Assembly: GCA_000687655.1 (NCBI GenBank)
Contig: JHWR01000017.1
Location: forward strand, 1 to 54,497
Direction: 5' to 3'
DNA: 54,497 nucleotides
Source of the DNA: Lachnospiraceae bacterium YSB2008
GTDB taxonomy: Bacteria > Bacillota > Clostridia > Lachnospirales > Lachnospiraceae
Shown here piece by piece: positions 5,911 to 14,990 of the stretch (position 1 is its first letter; every line of letters begins with the position of its first letter). Both the position numbers and the translations under genes were made by a program. The notes under the pieces are model-generated. The model searched no databases, was not told where the DNA came from, and saw only the letters and a list, made by a program, of their open reading frames with translations.

Positions 5911-8532
5911 TTATTCCACTCTGAGCCTATCAATAACGCTTCTCTTGCTAAGCTTATTATATGCGATTACCGGTATAATGACAATCAACGCCAAAATGAA
6001 CGGCAGACATATCACGATAGGCATTACTGTGAAGCACCAGTCAAACATTGGGAAACCTACAACCAGTAATCTTAGGGCAGTCACGCTCAGGATTACGGAC
6101 AGGATTATCGAAACAACTGCTGTCCAGATGAAGTAAGTCAATCCCTCCTTCATAAGACTCTTCCTCTGCTGATTGCCTGTCATTCCGACAGCCTCAAGCA
6201 TCGCAAGCTCTCTGCTTCTTACGATGATTGATGTTGCCATAGTATTTGCAAAGTTCATAAGTCCGATAAGACCGAGTATTGTCGCAAGAACTATTCCGAC
6301 CATACGGATCATTTTATTGAAAGAATCATACTCTCCTTTTACAGTATCCTTTGAGTCATAATCCATATCAGGATTAACAGTTGTTGTATAGTTATTAAGC
6401 CACTCCTCAAAAGCTGCTTCCTTATCATCTTCCACATCTATGATGGTTCTCATAGCTCCGCACTCTCCATTTACTGCGAGATACTCATCCTCAGGAAGAA
6501 TGAAATAACAATTAAATGAATTGAATACTCTGTACTGCATCGCAAGCGGTATATCCACTACCGCATATACGGTATATTCCTTAACCGGTGCATTTTCATA
6601 GCTCATATACGGAACTACCTCTCCGTTTTCAAGCTCTATTTCCGTCTCTTCAGCATTCTCCGTCGCGTAGCTTCTTACCTTAACCTTGTCACCCGGATCG
6701 ACGAAGTTCAGATAATTCTCATCATCATTAGTCCATCTGTTAACGAGTACATAATCTCCGGAGTTAAACTTCTCCCAATCAATCGTGTTGCCTCCGTCTA
6801 TAGTGCTTATTACATTCAGCCTGCTGACAGCATATTCGCCCATTCCGTAGGTTTTTCCTTCGAGTGTTTTACCATTTTTCAGCTCAGAAATATAATCATC
6901 AACGGTATAATCCGCCGGCATATCTGAATACCATTTCCTCATATCTTCAACATTACGCTCGAGTTCTGAATGAACTATCGGATCGGTGAAGTAATTATCT
7001 TCAATCTTCTTCCATGCCTCATCAGTAAACTCCTGATCAACATATTTTACATATATGTTTCCAACCGCATTTACTCCCGGCTGTGCCTTGATTTCATCAA
7101 CAAGTTCCTTATCTATTGCTTCTGTTTCATGAAATGAAACAGCCATGTTATCGAGCGACGCATCCTGAATACTGAAATCCGAAACGACCAGCGTCGATAT
7201 ATATTCATCCATATTAAAACCCTTTACGAAGCTTATAACACTGTTAAGTACAACAAGTGCCAGCGAAAGTGAAAGGATAACAACCACTAACTTCTTTCTG
7301 TTTTTTCCGTTATCATCCGATTCTCCTGTAAACTTCAGTGTCTCGATAGGCGAAACCTTTGATGCCTTCCTGCACGGTCTTCCTGCACTGAGTATAACAG
7401 TGACATACGAGAAAACTGCCGCACCCAGAAGTATCCATACATTTAAATGTAACGCTCCCTTATCAACGGTTACCGTAGACAACTGATCTGATATTACAGG
7501 AAGCATAAATGCTCCGACACCGATTCCGAGTATCAGTCCAACAGGGATTCCGATAAGAGAGATAATATTTGCCCTTGTCATTACAACCTTCTTAAGCTGC
7601 TTTCCGGATGTTCCGATGGTCTTAAGAAGTCCGTATTCCTGCATATCAGATATGATATTGATATCAAAAATATTATATATAATAAGGTATCCTGCAATGA
7701 AAAATGTAATGAGAAGACATATGCTCACAACAATCATAGATGGATCAAGACTCTGAGACATATAAGCCCAGTTAACACCATAATCAACATTATCTCTGAT
7801 TCCGGTTCTTGCAATCAGCGCTTGAACCTTCTTCTCAATGTTCATACTGTTGCTGAAGTTAAAATCTACGCTTATGCAGCCTGACAGGTTATTCATATCT
7901 TCCTGCTCGGGATATGGAACTGTCCACGTAGGTGCATATTTTTCCTGGAAAGCTTTGGAAACGAGAACCATCTGTGACTGTGATATAATATCACCCTCGT
8001 AGAAACCGCAGAGCACAAAGTTCTCAGTTACAGATTCATCACCGATTCTTATTGTGAGTGAAAATTCAGATCCTATCTCATGAGGGACACCCAGCTTATC
8101 AAGTACGATATCACTTGTTACAATTTCATTTTCTGCCTCAGGCATTCTTCCTGTTTCAGGATAGCAGAAACCCATCTTTGCATTCAGCGGTTCGCTGTAA
8201 TATACCTCTGCAGTAATCTTCTTAAAGGCATCGCCCTCAGCATATCCTACATTTATTCTATAAGATACATCCTTTATCTTTTTATCATCCTTAACCTGAT
8301 CATATTCCGACTGACACAGATACTTAAATCCTGCATGTGTGCTTCCGCCCACCTGTCTCATGGTTGCTGTCTGCATTTCAGATACAAGACTTCCACCCAC
8401 GGTGAAAAGTGATGAAAAAAGAAGTGTTGTAAGAATGACTGCCGCGATAAGCACTGCGTACTTCTTCGGATTTGACTTAATGCCGCTTATGGCAAGATTA
8501 TTTATAACTTTTCTGTTCTTTACTCTCTGCAT
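5911..8532 (-). CDS. ABC transporter permease, FtsX/MacB type
   Basis: An 873-residue integral membrane protein with a duplicated FtsX layout: one N-terminal membrane helix (about 27-50), an extracellular domain of about 200 residues, three helices (about 265-390), a central helix near 415, a second larger extracellular domain, and three final helices (about 740-860). This is the architecture of permeases that pair with LolD/MacB-like ATPases, often exporting or sensing peptide antibiotics or lipids. The cognate ATPase is the next gene upstream. A two-component system follows upstream, as in BceRS-BceAB-like modules, but the helix count and double external domain fit the FtsX-FtsX form better than BceB. 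Confidence 0.9.
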   Translation of the reverse strand: MQRVKNRKVINNLAISGIKSNPKKYAVLIAAVILTTLLFSSLFTVGGSLVSEMQTATMRQVGGSTHAGFKYLCQSEYDQVKDDKKIKDVSYRINVGYAEGDAFKKITAEVYYSEPLNAKMGFCYPETGRMPEAENEIVTSDIVLDKLGVPHEIGSEFSLTIRIGDESVTENFVLCGFYEGDIISQSQMVLVSKAFQEKYAPTWTVPYPEQEDMNNLSGCISVDFNFSNSMNIEKKVQALIARTGIRDNVDYGVNWAYMSQSLDPSMIVVSICLLITFFIAGYLIIYNIFDINIISDMQEYGLLKTIGTSGKQLKKVVMTRANIISLIGIPVGLILGIGVGAFMLPVISDQLSTVTVDKGALHLNVWILLGAAVFSYVTVILSAGRPCRKASKVSPIETLKFTGESDDNGKNRKKLVVVILSLSLALVVLNSVISFVKGFNMDEYISTLVVSDFSIQDASLDNMAVSFHETEAIDKELVDEIKAQPGVNAVGNIYVKYVDQEFTDEAWKKIEDNYFTDPIVHSELERNVEDMRKWYSDMPADYTVDDYISELKNGKTLEGKTYGMGEYAVSRLNVISTIDGGNTIDWEKFNSGDYVLVNRWTNDDENYLNFVDPGDKVKVRSYATENAEETEIELENGEVVPYMSYENAPVKEYTVYAVVDIPLAMQYRVFNSFNCYFILPEDEYLAVNGECGAMRTIIDVEDDKEAAFEEWLNNYTTTVNPDMDYDSKDTVKGEYDSFNKMIRMVGIVLATILGLIGLMNFANTMATSIIVRSRELAMLEAVGMTGNQQRKSLMKEGLTYFIWTAVVSIILSVILSVTALRLLVVGFPMFDWCFTVMPIVICLPFILALIVIIPVIAYNKLSKRSVIDRLRVE

Positions 8533-8605
8533 TGTTTTTGTTTCCTTTAAATATATGTAAGATGAGTTTTACAAGTGTCGACGCCTCTATTGGCAGCGGT
8601 ACATT

Positions 8606-9268
8606 TTACATGATATGTCCGTCCTCGATCCGGATGGTTCTGTCTGCCATCTGGGCAATCTCATCATTATGTGTGATCATCACGATAGTCTGATTGAATT
8701 TCTTTCCTGTTGTCTTAAGAAGTCCCAGAACATCCTGACTGGTCTTGCTGTCAAGATTTCCTGTAGGCTCATCTGCAAGAATTATCGCAGGCTTTGATGC
8801 AAGCGCTCTTGCTATCGCAACTCTCTGCTGCTGTCCTCCTGAAAGCTTAGAAGGAACTCTGTTTAACTTATTGCTAAGTCCAAGCGTTTCTATTACATTA
8901 TCAACGAATTCCTTATCAACTTTCTTTCCGTCAAGCTTGATCGGAAGGACTATGTTTTCATAAACTGTTATCGACGGAACCAGGTTGAAGCTCTGGAATA
9001 TGAATCCTATCTTTCTTCTTCTGAAGATGCAGAGGTCATCGCCCTTCAGATCCGAGATATCTTTATCATCTATTATTACTTTTCCCTCAGTCGGATTATC
9101 AAGCCCGCCGAGCATATGGAGCAGCGTTGACTTACCGCTTCCGCTCGTTCCTATGATGCTGACAAACTCGCCTCTCTCAACCTGAAGGCTTACATCATCA
9201 AGTGCCTTCACAAGGGTCTCACCTTCGCCATAATATTTCTTTAAATGTTCTGCAATTAATATACTCAT
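8606..9268 (-). CDS. ABC transporter ATP-binding protein (MacB/LolD type)
   Basis: A 220-residue nucleotide-binding subunit. Walker A is GTSGSGKST (about 39-47), the Q-loop lies in [18 protein letters not shown], the signature is [15 protein letters not shown], Walker B is [13 protein letters not shown], and the switch His is MITHNDEIA. The NLVP-x-x-TVYEN and TGNLDS segments are characteristic of ATPases that serve FtsX-type permeases. It is 73 bases upstream of the permease gene and surely forms the transporter with it. A terminator separates it from the histidine kinase gene, so the pair must have its own promoter in 9269-9379. Confidence 0.95.
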   Translation of the reverse strand: MSILIAEHLKKYYGEGETLVKALDDVSLQVERGEFVSIIGTSGSGKSTLLHMLGGLDNPTEGKVIIDDKDISDLKGDDLCIFRRRKIGFIFQSFNLVPSITVYENIVLPIKLDGKKVDKEFVDNVIETLGLSNKLNRVPSKLSGGQQQRVAIARALASKPAIILADEPTGNLDSKTSQDVLGLLKTTGKKFNQTIVMITHNDEIAQMADRTIRIEDGHIM

Positions 9269-9375
9269 TTCTTTCCTCCATCTATGAGACTAAAACTCAT
9301 TTCTTTCTTCGATGGTATTACTTTAACACAGACTTCTTTCCAGATTATTTCTCAAATCTTTCACTTTTGAAAGAA

Positions 9376-9416
9376 TTTAAAAATGGACCGATTCCCGAAC
9401 AGAATCGCTCCATTTT
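9376..9416 (-). terminator. Intrinsic terminator after the histidine kinase gene
   Basis: On minus the stem AAAATGGAgCGATTC / GAATCGgTCCATTTT, with one G/G mismatch, surrounds a 7-base loop and ends in TTTTTAAA. It is 29 bases beyond the kinase stop and would uncouple the regulators from the transporter genes. It also has TTTT on the plus side. Confidence 0.8.
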
Positions 9417-9445
9417 CATAACCTCATATCTATATTTCAGACCGC

Positions 9446-10354
9446 TTATTTCCTTAGATACAGTACAAACTCTCCGCCTTTTCTCTTTTCATTTGATATT
9501 ACTTTGATATATCCATCTTCCTTTGAGAGAATCTCTCTCGTAAGGTAAAGCCCGATTCCGACGCCTTCGTCCTGCTGAACTTCGCTTCCTCTGAAGAATC
9601 TTCCAAAGATCCTTGTTGCATCTTCTTCCGAAATGCCCTGTCCTTCATCTATGACATGAATGGCCACATACATTTCTGTTTCCGAAAGCTTAACTTCTAT
9701 CTTTCCACCTTCCGGAGAATATTTGACTGCATTATCCAGCACATTAATCAATGCTTCCAGGGTCCACTTCATATCAAATGAAGCGATTACTGAATCAGCT
9801 CCTTCTGCATCGTCAGTGACAAATGAAATATTCTTCGTATCGGCCTTAGGTTTTACGGCTGATATGCCGGCCTTAACAAGTTCATTTACAGCGGAAGGAT
9901 TTGCTACTACTTCAAGCGTACCACTTTCAAGCCTAGAGAGCTTCGTGAGCGAATCAATAAGAAACTCAAGGCGCTCATTCTGTCTTCTTATCTCCTCAGC
10001 ATACTTCTTGATTCTGTTTACTGAAGCATTTATCTCCGTATCATCAATCCCCTGACCACCGGCCTGCTTCTTCTGAAGGGCATTCACCTCCTCATTCAGC
10101 AGCTCAGTATACATCTTGATATTAGTCATAGGAGTTTTGGTCTGATGAGATATATCCGATATAAACTGCTCGAGCCTGTGTCTCTCAGCTTCAAGATTCT
10201 GATTTGAAAGGACCGATGTTCCAAGGAATTCTTTCCACTTGGATTCAAGTCTGGAAAGCTTCGTCTCATCATAACTGCTTTCCGAAAATGTACCGTTCAA
10301 TGCATCATCCAGCATCTGATCCAGTCTTTCAATTACTTTGTTTGAAGAAAACAA
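9446..10354 (-). CDS. Cytoplasmic sensor histidine kinase
   Basis: A 302-residue histidine kinase with no membrane segment at all. The phospho-acceptor is His70 in ISDISHQTKTP; the ATPase domain shows the N box (LDNAVKYSPEG), G1 (DEGQGISEED), F box (IFGRFFRGSE) and G2 (GVGIGLYLTREI). The start is TTG at 10354, with AAAGGGG about 9 bases upstream. The lack of an input domain suggests that it either reads an internal signal or, as in BceS-like systems, relies on the transporter for sensing; BceS itself has membrane helices, so this is inference. It follows the response regulator gene by 61 bases. Confidence 0.9.
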   Translation of the reverse strand: MFSSNKVIERLDQMLDDALNGTFSESSYDETKLSRLESKWKEFLGTSVLSNQNLEAERHRLEQFISDISHQTKTPMTNIKMYTELLNEEVNALQKKQAGGQGIDDTEINASVNRIKKYAEEIRRQNERLEFLIDSLTKLSRLESGTLEVVANPSAVNELVKAGISAVKPKADTKNISFVTDDAEGADSVIASFDMKWTLEALINVLDNAVKYSPEGGKIEVKLSETEMYVAIHVIDEGQGISEEDATRIFGRFFRGSEVQQDEGVGIGLYLTREILSKEDGYIKVISNEKRKGGEFVLYLRK

Positions 10355-10373
10355 TTGTTTAATCCCCTTTACC

Positions 10374-10439
10374 TGTTACGATTCATTCGAATCTGTATCC
10401 CTGTCCATTTATGATTCACTCGAATCTATATCCCTGTCC
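10374..10439 (-). repeat. 33-bp tandem duplication of the response-regulator 3' end
   Basis: Two adjacent 33-base copies (10407-10439 and 10374-10406) match at 28 of 33 positions. The first contains the last codons of the response regulator (GQGYRFE then TGA); the second repeats GQGYRFE plus stop in the same reading frame, but beyond the stop. It is untranslated unless the TGA is read through. Confidence 0.85.
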
Positions 10440-11135
10440 ATATACAGTGTTAATATGCTTTGCTTCCCCGGAGCCTTCAATCTTGCTTCTTAAGCGGTTG
10501 ATAGTTACGGACAATGCATTTTCCTCTACATACTCACCGCTGTCGCCCCATAATCTTTCGATAAGCGTATCCCTGGTAAGAAGCAGGCCCTTATTATCAA
10601 GAAAGACCTTGAGAAGCTTCTGCTCATTTACGCTGAGGAACAATTCCTCATCTCCCTTTTTGAAGACAAGCTTATCAAAATCAAATACCATATCATCGAT
10701 TTCATATACGCCGGATTTTTCATTCGAACTATTATTCTCACTACCCGAGCCCGCGTTTCCTGCCATCTGACTGCGGCGCACCAGAGCATTTACCCTGGCT
10801 CTTAAGACTGCAAGGCTGAATGGTTTTGTAAGAAAATCATCAGCTCCCATAGTAAGTCCTGTAACCTCATCCATCTCGAGATCATTTGCCGTAAGGATAA
10901 GAACAGGAACATCGCTTCTTTCTCTTACATATTTGAGATAATCGTAGCCTATTCCATCCGGAAGATTAAGATCAAGAATTATAAGACTTATCTCATCACC
11001 GTACTTTTCGAAACCCGCCTTTGCTGTTTCTATCTTATACTCTTTATAAAAACTATCCGCATAATCTCCCAGAGATATAGATATTCCCTCACTGAGCGTT
11101 TTATCATCTTCTACTATCTGAATTACCAAACCCAT
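10416..11135 (-). CDS. Response regulator, OmpR/PhoB family
   Basis: A 239-residue transcription regulator. The receiver has the acidic pair (VEDDKTL), the phospho-Asp in LIILDLNLPDG (about 53), the switch Thr in LILTAND, and the Lys in FLTKPFSL. The C-terminal winged helix contains LSVNEQKLLKVFLDNKGLLLTRD and ends INRLRSKIE...VYGQGYRFE, the OmpR signature. A low-complexity linker (GNAGSGSENNSSNEK) joins the two. It is the partner of the kinase encoded just downstream and probably controls the neighbouring ABC exporter. A luxS terminator lies upstream, so its promoter is in the short gap 11136-11165. Confidence 0.93.
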   Translation of the reverse strand: MGLVIQIVEDDKTLSEGISISLGDYADSFYKEYKIETAKAGFEKYGDEISLIILDLNLPDGIGYDYLKYVRERSDVPVLILTANDLEMDEVTGLTMGADDFLTKPFSLAVLRARVNALVRRSQMAGNAGSGSENNSSNEKSGVYEIDDMVFDFDKLVFKKGDEELFLSVNEQKLLKVFLDNKGLLLTRDTLIERLWGDSGEYVEENALSVTINRLRSKIEGSGEAKHINTVYGQGYRFE

Positions 11136-11162
11136 TCACCTCACACAATTTCTTATTACACC

Positions 11163-11196
11163 TAATAAAACCACCTATCCGGGAAAGATAGGTGGT
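11163..11196 (-). terminator. Intrinsic terminator after luxS
   Basis: A perfect 10-bp stem ACCACCTATC / GATAGGTGGT with a 7-base loop, followed on minus by TTTTATTAGG. It is 15 bases past the luxS stop. Confidence 0.88.
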
Positions 11197-11211
11197 CAGT
11201 ATTATAACACT

Positions 11212-11736
11212 TTACGAGTCAAAGAATTGCTGTCCGTCATCTGTCACAAGTCTTTCTGTTTTCGGATATTCAAAGATATCGCTGTTATCCGCATTTGCTT
11301 CAAGATAAGCAGCAAATTCATTTGCGTACCATTTTGCCATCTCAAGATTATGCATACGATAGTATCCGCAGTTTTCCGGAGATGTACCCGGCACATCCTG
11401 CGCATCCTCTACGGACTTGAAGGCTCCAAGTACCAGATTATAAAGCTCTCCAGGAGTACGGTTACCTTTAAGTATAAGATAAAAACCTGTAAGGCATCCC
11501 ATAGGTCCCCAATATATGACTTCATCCTTCCAATCAGGATCATTTCTAAGATATGTTGCAATTAAATGCTCAAGCGAATGCATGGCCAGAATATCTATGA
11601 CCGGCTCCCTGTTAGGTCTTTTGAGCCTTATATCATAAGTTGTAACTGACTGATCACCCAGATGATCAACTCTGCTTGTAAAGATACCCGGCACTATACG
11701 GGTATGATCTACTGAAAAGCTCTGTATCAATTCCAT
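11212..11736 (-). CDS. luxS: S-ribosylhomocysteine lyase (autoinducer-2 synthesis)
   Basis: A 174-residue LuxS. It cleaves S-ribosylhomocysteine to homocysteine and DPD, the precursor of AI-2, in the activated methyl cycle. The metal site is His53 and His57 in MHSLEHL plus Cys123 in SPENCGYY; the catalytic Glu56 and Cys81 (GPMGCLTGFY) are present. Length is slightly above the usual 155-160 because of a longer C-terminus. It is the last gene before a strong terminator, at the end of a run of signalling genes. The gene for the nucleosidase Pfs, its usual metabolic partner, is not in the window. Confidence 0.96.
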   Translation of the reverse strand: MELIQSFSVDHTRIVPGIFTSRVDHLGDQSVTTYDIRLKRPNREPVIDILAMHSLEHLIATYLRNDPDWKDEVIYWGPMGCLTGFYLILKGNRTPGELYNLVLGAFKSVEDAQDVPGTSPENCGYYRMHNLEMAKWYANEFAAYLEANADNSDIFEYPKTERLVTDDGQQFFDS

Positions 11737-11753
11737 TTGTAAAACTCCTCTCT

Positions 11754-12317
11754 TTAGTTAGTTCCATAATTATATATAACGATTCGTCCGGTTTCGGGGT
11801 TCGCAGCTATCGCATGTATCTCTGACCCCGCCCCGTCATAGGCGTTATAATACAGGATTGTATAATCTGAAATGTCGTCATCGATAACATAACCGAACTT
11901 ATCAAGCGGGAACCCTATATATTTATCGTAGTTATCACGATAGTTTGCAGTTTCGGACACCTTCATCCCCGTATAGTCCAGTTTTTCATCTGTGTAACCC
12001 TGAACCAAACCTCTGTCCATTTCTGATATATCAGCTACAAAATCATCATAATCCTGCCCTTTTAATGTAAAGGCTGCTGATGAATTTGCGCCTAATCCCA
12101 TATTGAATGCATAGTATCTGAAGTCCTCTGCTCCGGCAGGCAGTTCTTCATAGAAGAATCCTCGGTAGGCTCTTTTTTCATAGTCTTCGAAAGAAGTGCC
12201 TTTCCATGTTCCGAGTCCCATCCCATAATGAAAAATCAGAACAGCTACCACAATCGCAGCAACCAGAATGACCGGTATCAGAATTATCCTAAGCTTCCCT
12301 GTCTTTTCCTTTTTCAT
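11754..12317 (-). CDS. Membrane-anchored extracytoplasmic protein, unknown function
   Basis: A 187-residue protein with a basic N-terminus (MKKEKTGKLR), one membrane helix (about 10-30), then an external domain rich in Tyr, Asp and Gly ending in ETGRIVIYNYGTN. No lipobox Cys follows the helix, so it is anchored by the helix rather than lipid. I recognise no family. It lies between luxS and the 7TM receiver protein with gaps of 17 and 18 bases, so it is in the same transcript and could be an accessory sensor subunit; this is only a context guess. Confidence 0.7.
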   Translation of the reverse strand: MKKEKTGKLRIILIPVILVAAIVVAVLIFHYGMGLGTWKGTSFEDYEKRAYRGFFYEELPAGAEDFRYYAFNMGLGANSSAAFTLKGQDYDDFVADISEMDRGLVQGYTDEKLDYTGMKVSETANYRDNYDKYIGFPLDKFGYVIDDDISDYTILYYNAYDGAGSEIHAIAANPETGRIVIYNYGTN

Positions 12318-12335
12318 TCCAATCCGTATCCTCTA

Positions 12336-14984
12336 TCAAAGCCTTTCCGCCTCATAAACCTGTTCGCCGAGTACACGTACCAGCTCATCAATTTCTATAG
12401 GTTTACTGAGATGTGCATTCATTCCTGACTGCATTGATCTCTGAATATCATCCTCAAAAGTTTTTGCAGTAAGTGCAATGATAGGGATTCTCTTTGCATC
12501 TGCTCTGTCCATAGACCTGATCACTCTCGCCGCCTCAAGTCCATCCATAACAGGCATACGAACGTCCATAAGAATCGCTGCATATATCCCTTCGGTACTC
12601 TTTTCAAAAAGATCTACAGCAACTCTTCCATTTATGGCATGATCAACCTTTATATTCTCCATTTCAAGAGAATCAACAAGTATTCCGGCATTCAGATCCA
12701 CATCCTCAGCCAGAAGTATACGACGTCCTGACAGATTAGCCGTCGGTTTTTCCTCATTTTCTTCGGAAATGGAATGAATACCTATTTTTTCTATCTTCTC
12801 AGAAACATTCGATACAAGCAGAGGCTTCTGGATGTAATTCTCTACACCTACAACCTGCACTTCCTCCTGAATATCATCCCAGTCATATGCAGTGAGAACT
12901 GCAACTGTAATATCTTTACCATACAGCTTTCGTATCTCAGCAGTAGTTTCCTGACCGTTCATTCCCGGCATATTCCAATCCATGAGCACCAGGTTATACG
13001 GCTGTTTTTTGTTATACTGCTTCTCTATCATATGCAGTGCTTCCTGTCCGCTTGTACAGAAGTCGGCGCGAATTCCGGCCTCCTTGATAACTGCACCGGA
13101 ATATTTTGCCTCTATAGGATCATCATCAACCACGAGAACATATAAATCTTCTTTTCGAACAATCTTTTCTTCGGCAGTGTCCTCCGGTTTCACCTCATCC
13201 TTCGGAGTTTCATTTTCAGATTCCGGACGAATCACATCATGCATATCATTGATTGCTTCAAGAAGCTCATTGGAGCTTTGAGCTATCTCTTCAAGATATT
13301 TACGTGTCCTTGAATCAATAGCGTCATTTTTAAGTGCAAATGTATCGAACCCTATGATTGCATTGAGAGGAGTACGTATCCTGCGGATCATCTCTGCTAC
13401 TACAGTTGTCTTTTCTCTGTTTGCTTTCTCAGCCCTATCCAGTGCATCTGCAAGAGATTTGTTCTTGGCCATAGTCTCACGTATTTCCGCATCAACGTTC
13501 GTTATGCCCATGATGATATACTTCTCATCCTCCATACGGGAGATTTTCATATTAACATATACCATACTTCCCGCATCCATCTGGCGGTATGTCATGGCAA
13601 ATGTATCTTTCCTGCTCAGTATCTTCATGAGTGTTTTTCTCTTCAATGCCATCATAAAAGCATCACGATCATCCTCGAAAACACTTTCAGCCAGTTCCTT
13701 CCTGCAGTCACTGAAGAAATGCCATCCTCGTCTTATCTCGGAAAGGGTACTGTTGTCCTCACTTATTTTGTATTCTATATACTCCTCGCTATCCGTATTG
13801 ATGTAATACATATCTATGTAATCACGAGCAAGTGTAACAGCTATATTGTTATACAGCAGTCCTGAACTGACAGCCTTTTCATACGCTTCCTTTGTCATAG
13901 CGTGTTCATGCTGTATACGGACCATATCTGTAACATCCTGGCATATACCAAGCACACAGATTCTGCCTAAGGTATCCTTGTATTTTACTTTTGTAGTCTG
14001 TAACTGTCTCTGTTCCCCGGCTGCGTCAGGAACATCTTCAAAGAAAATGTATGGCTTGCTGAGAGACAGTGCCGTTCTGTCGTCCTCAAGCAAACGAGCT
14101 GCAGTTTCGGCATCAAATATCTCGGCGTCAGTAAGTCCAACCACGTCCTCAGTTTTTTCTTTTTTTGCATACTCTGCAAATGACTGATTACATGCCAGAT
14201 ATACACCTGTTTGGGCATCCTTCGTAAATGCCATTCCGGGCATATTGTTTAATAACGCACTTATAGTATCATTAAGCTCAGTGATCTTCTTTGTTTCCAT
14301 CAGTTCGCGCTTGTGCTCTTCTTTCTCATCAGCAGCGACAAAGGTATGAAGCAGAGAGGTACCCAGCATATATCCGACTGAATATAACGGAAGATATGGA
14401 AACCACAGCTGGACAAAAAGCAAGAGTGCCATAATAAATCCAAAAGAACCCAGAATACGGTATCTCTGATACTTTCTTGCTTTACCATGCCGGAACATTG
14501 ATATAAATGCATATACTGATATAAGAAGCAGTAAAACAATCTGTATGGTCAATAAGACGTAACGAACCGGAAGAGCCTGGTAAACGCAGTCACTGTCAAC
14601 CGAAAAGAGAATCGGTTTGAAAGTATTCACAATGGCTACGAAAGACACAATCGCTGCCAGTAAACGTCCGGAAAGCACCAGAAGCCTTCCATGGATACTA
14701 TTCATCTCCAGATAAGCAACTGTATACTCTGCCCAGAAAAGTATGCCGACAGCCATTGCTATAAAATACACAGTGGTGTCTATAAAAAGGAGCCTCGCCA
14801 TCTTCTGACTCTCTATGATTCCCCATAATATATCCGTAATGTAATATGCCAGAACGGCAAACAGGAATCTCCTGTATACTTTCCAAGCGGGCTTGTCGTA
14901 TGAAGTTTTAGGATTTCGCAGTATATCCTGATTTACGATTAATAGTATCAGTACTGCAAGAACGCCAATCGCAGAATAATACAT
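12336..14984 (-). CDS. 7TM multi-PAS protein with pseudo-histidine-kinase module and two receiver domains
   Basis: An 882-residue membrane signalling protein. About residues 1-230 form seven membrane helices; two PAS-like domains follow (about 245-370 and 375-500). Next comes a DHp-like helix where the usual M-S-H-E-I-R-T-P reads M-I-R-R-I-R-T-P: the phospho-acceptor His is Arg534 (codon CGC), and no ATPase domain follows. Instead there are two receivers, with phospho-Asp sites in LVLMDWNMPG and AILMDVRMPV and Lys in QKPLL and SKPIE, both looking intact. It cannot autophosphorylate, so it must receive phosphate from elsewhere. The nearby hybrid kinase with HPt (20184-23951) is a candidate. 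The start ATG is 7 bases after the upstream stop, with AGAGG in the last codons of that gene. Confidence 0.88.
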   Translation of the reverse strand: MYYSAIGVLAVLILLIVNQDILRNPKTSYDKPAWKVYRRFLFAVLAYYITDILWGIIESQKMARLLFIDTTVYFIAMAVGILFWAEYTVAYLEMNSIHGRLLVLSGRLLAAIVSFVAIVNTFKPILFSVDSDCVYQALPVRYVLLTIQIVLLLLISVYAFISMFRHGKARKYQRYRILGSFGFIMALLLFVQLWFPYLPLYSVGYMLGTSLLHTFVAADEKEEHKRELMETKKITELNDTISALLNNMPGMAFTKDAQTGVYLACNQSFAEYAKKEKTEDVVGLTDAEIFDAETAARLLEDDRTALSLSKPYIFFEDVPDAAGEQRQLQTTKVKYKDTLGRICVLGICQDVTDMVRIQHEHAMTKEAYEKAVSSGLLYNNIAVTLARDYIDMYYINTDSEEYIEYKISEDNSTLSEIRRGWHFFSDCRKELAESVFEDDRDAFMMALKRKTLMKILSRKDTFAMTYRQMDAGSMVYVNMKISRMEDEKYIIMGITNVDAEIRETMAKNKSLADALDRAEKANREKTTVVAEMIRRIRTPLNAIIGFDTFALKNDAIDSRTRKYLEEIAQSSNELLEAINDMHDVIRPESENETPKDEVKPEDTAEEKIVRKEDLYVLVVDDDPIEAKYSGAVIKEAGIRADFCTSGQEALHMIEKQYNKKQPYNLVLMDWNMPGMNGQETTAEIRKLYGKDITVAVLTAYDWDDIQEEVQVVGVENYIQKPLLVSNVSEKIEKIGIHSISEENEEKPTANLSGRRILLAEDVDLNAGILVDSLEMENIKVDHAINGRVAVDLFEKSTEGIYAAILMDVRMPVMDGLEAARVIRSMDRADAKRIPIIALTAKTFEDDIQRSMQSGMNAHLSKPIEIDELVRVLGEQVYEAERL

Positions 14985-14990
14985 ACTCTC

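Noticed and set aside
9446-10354. Truncated membrane histidine kinase
   Set aside because: No upstream in-frame membrane segment was found; the TTG start has a good ribosome site and the kinase core is complete.
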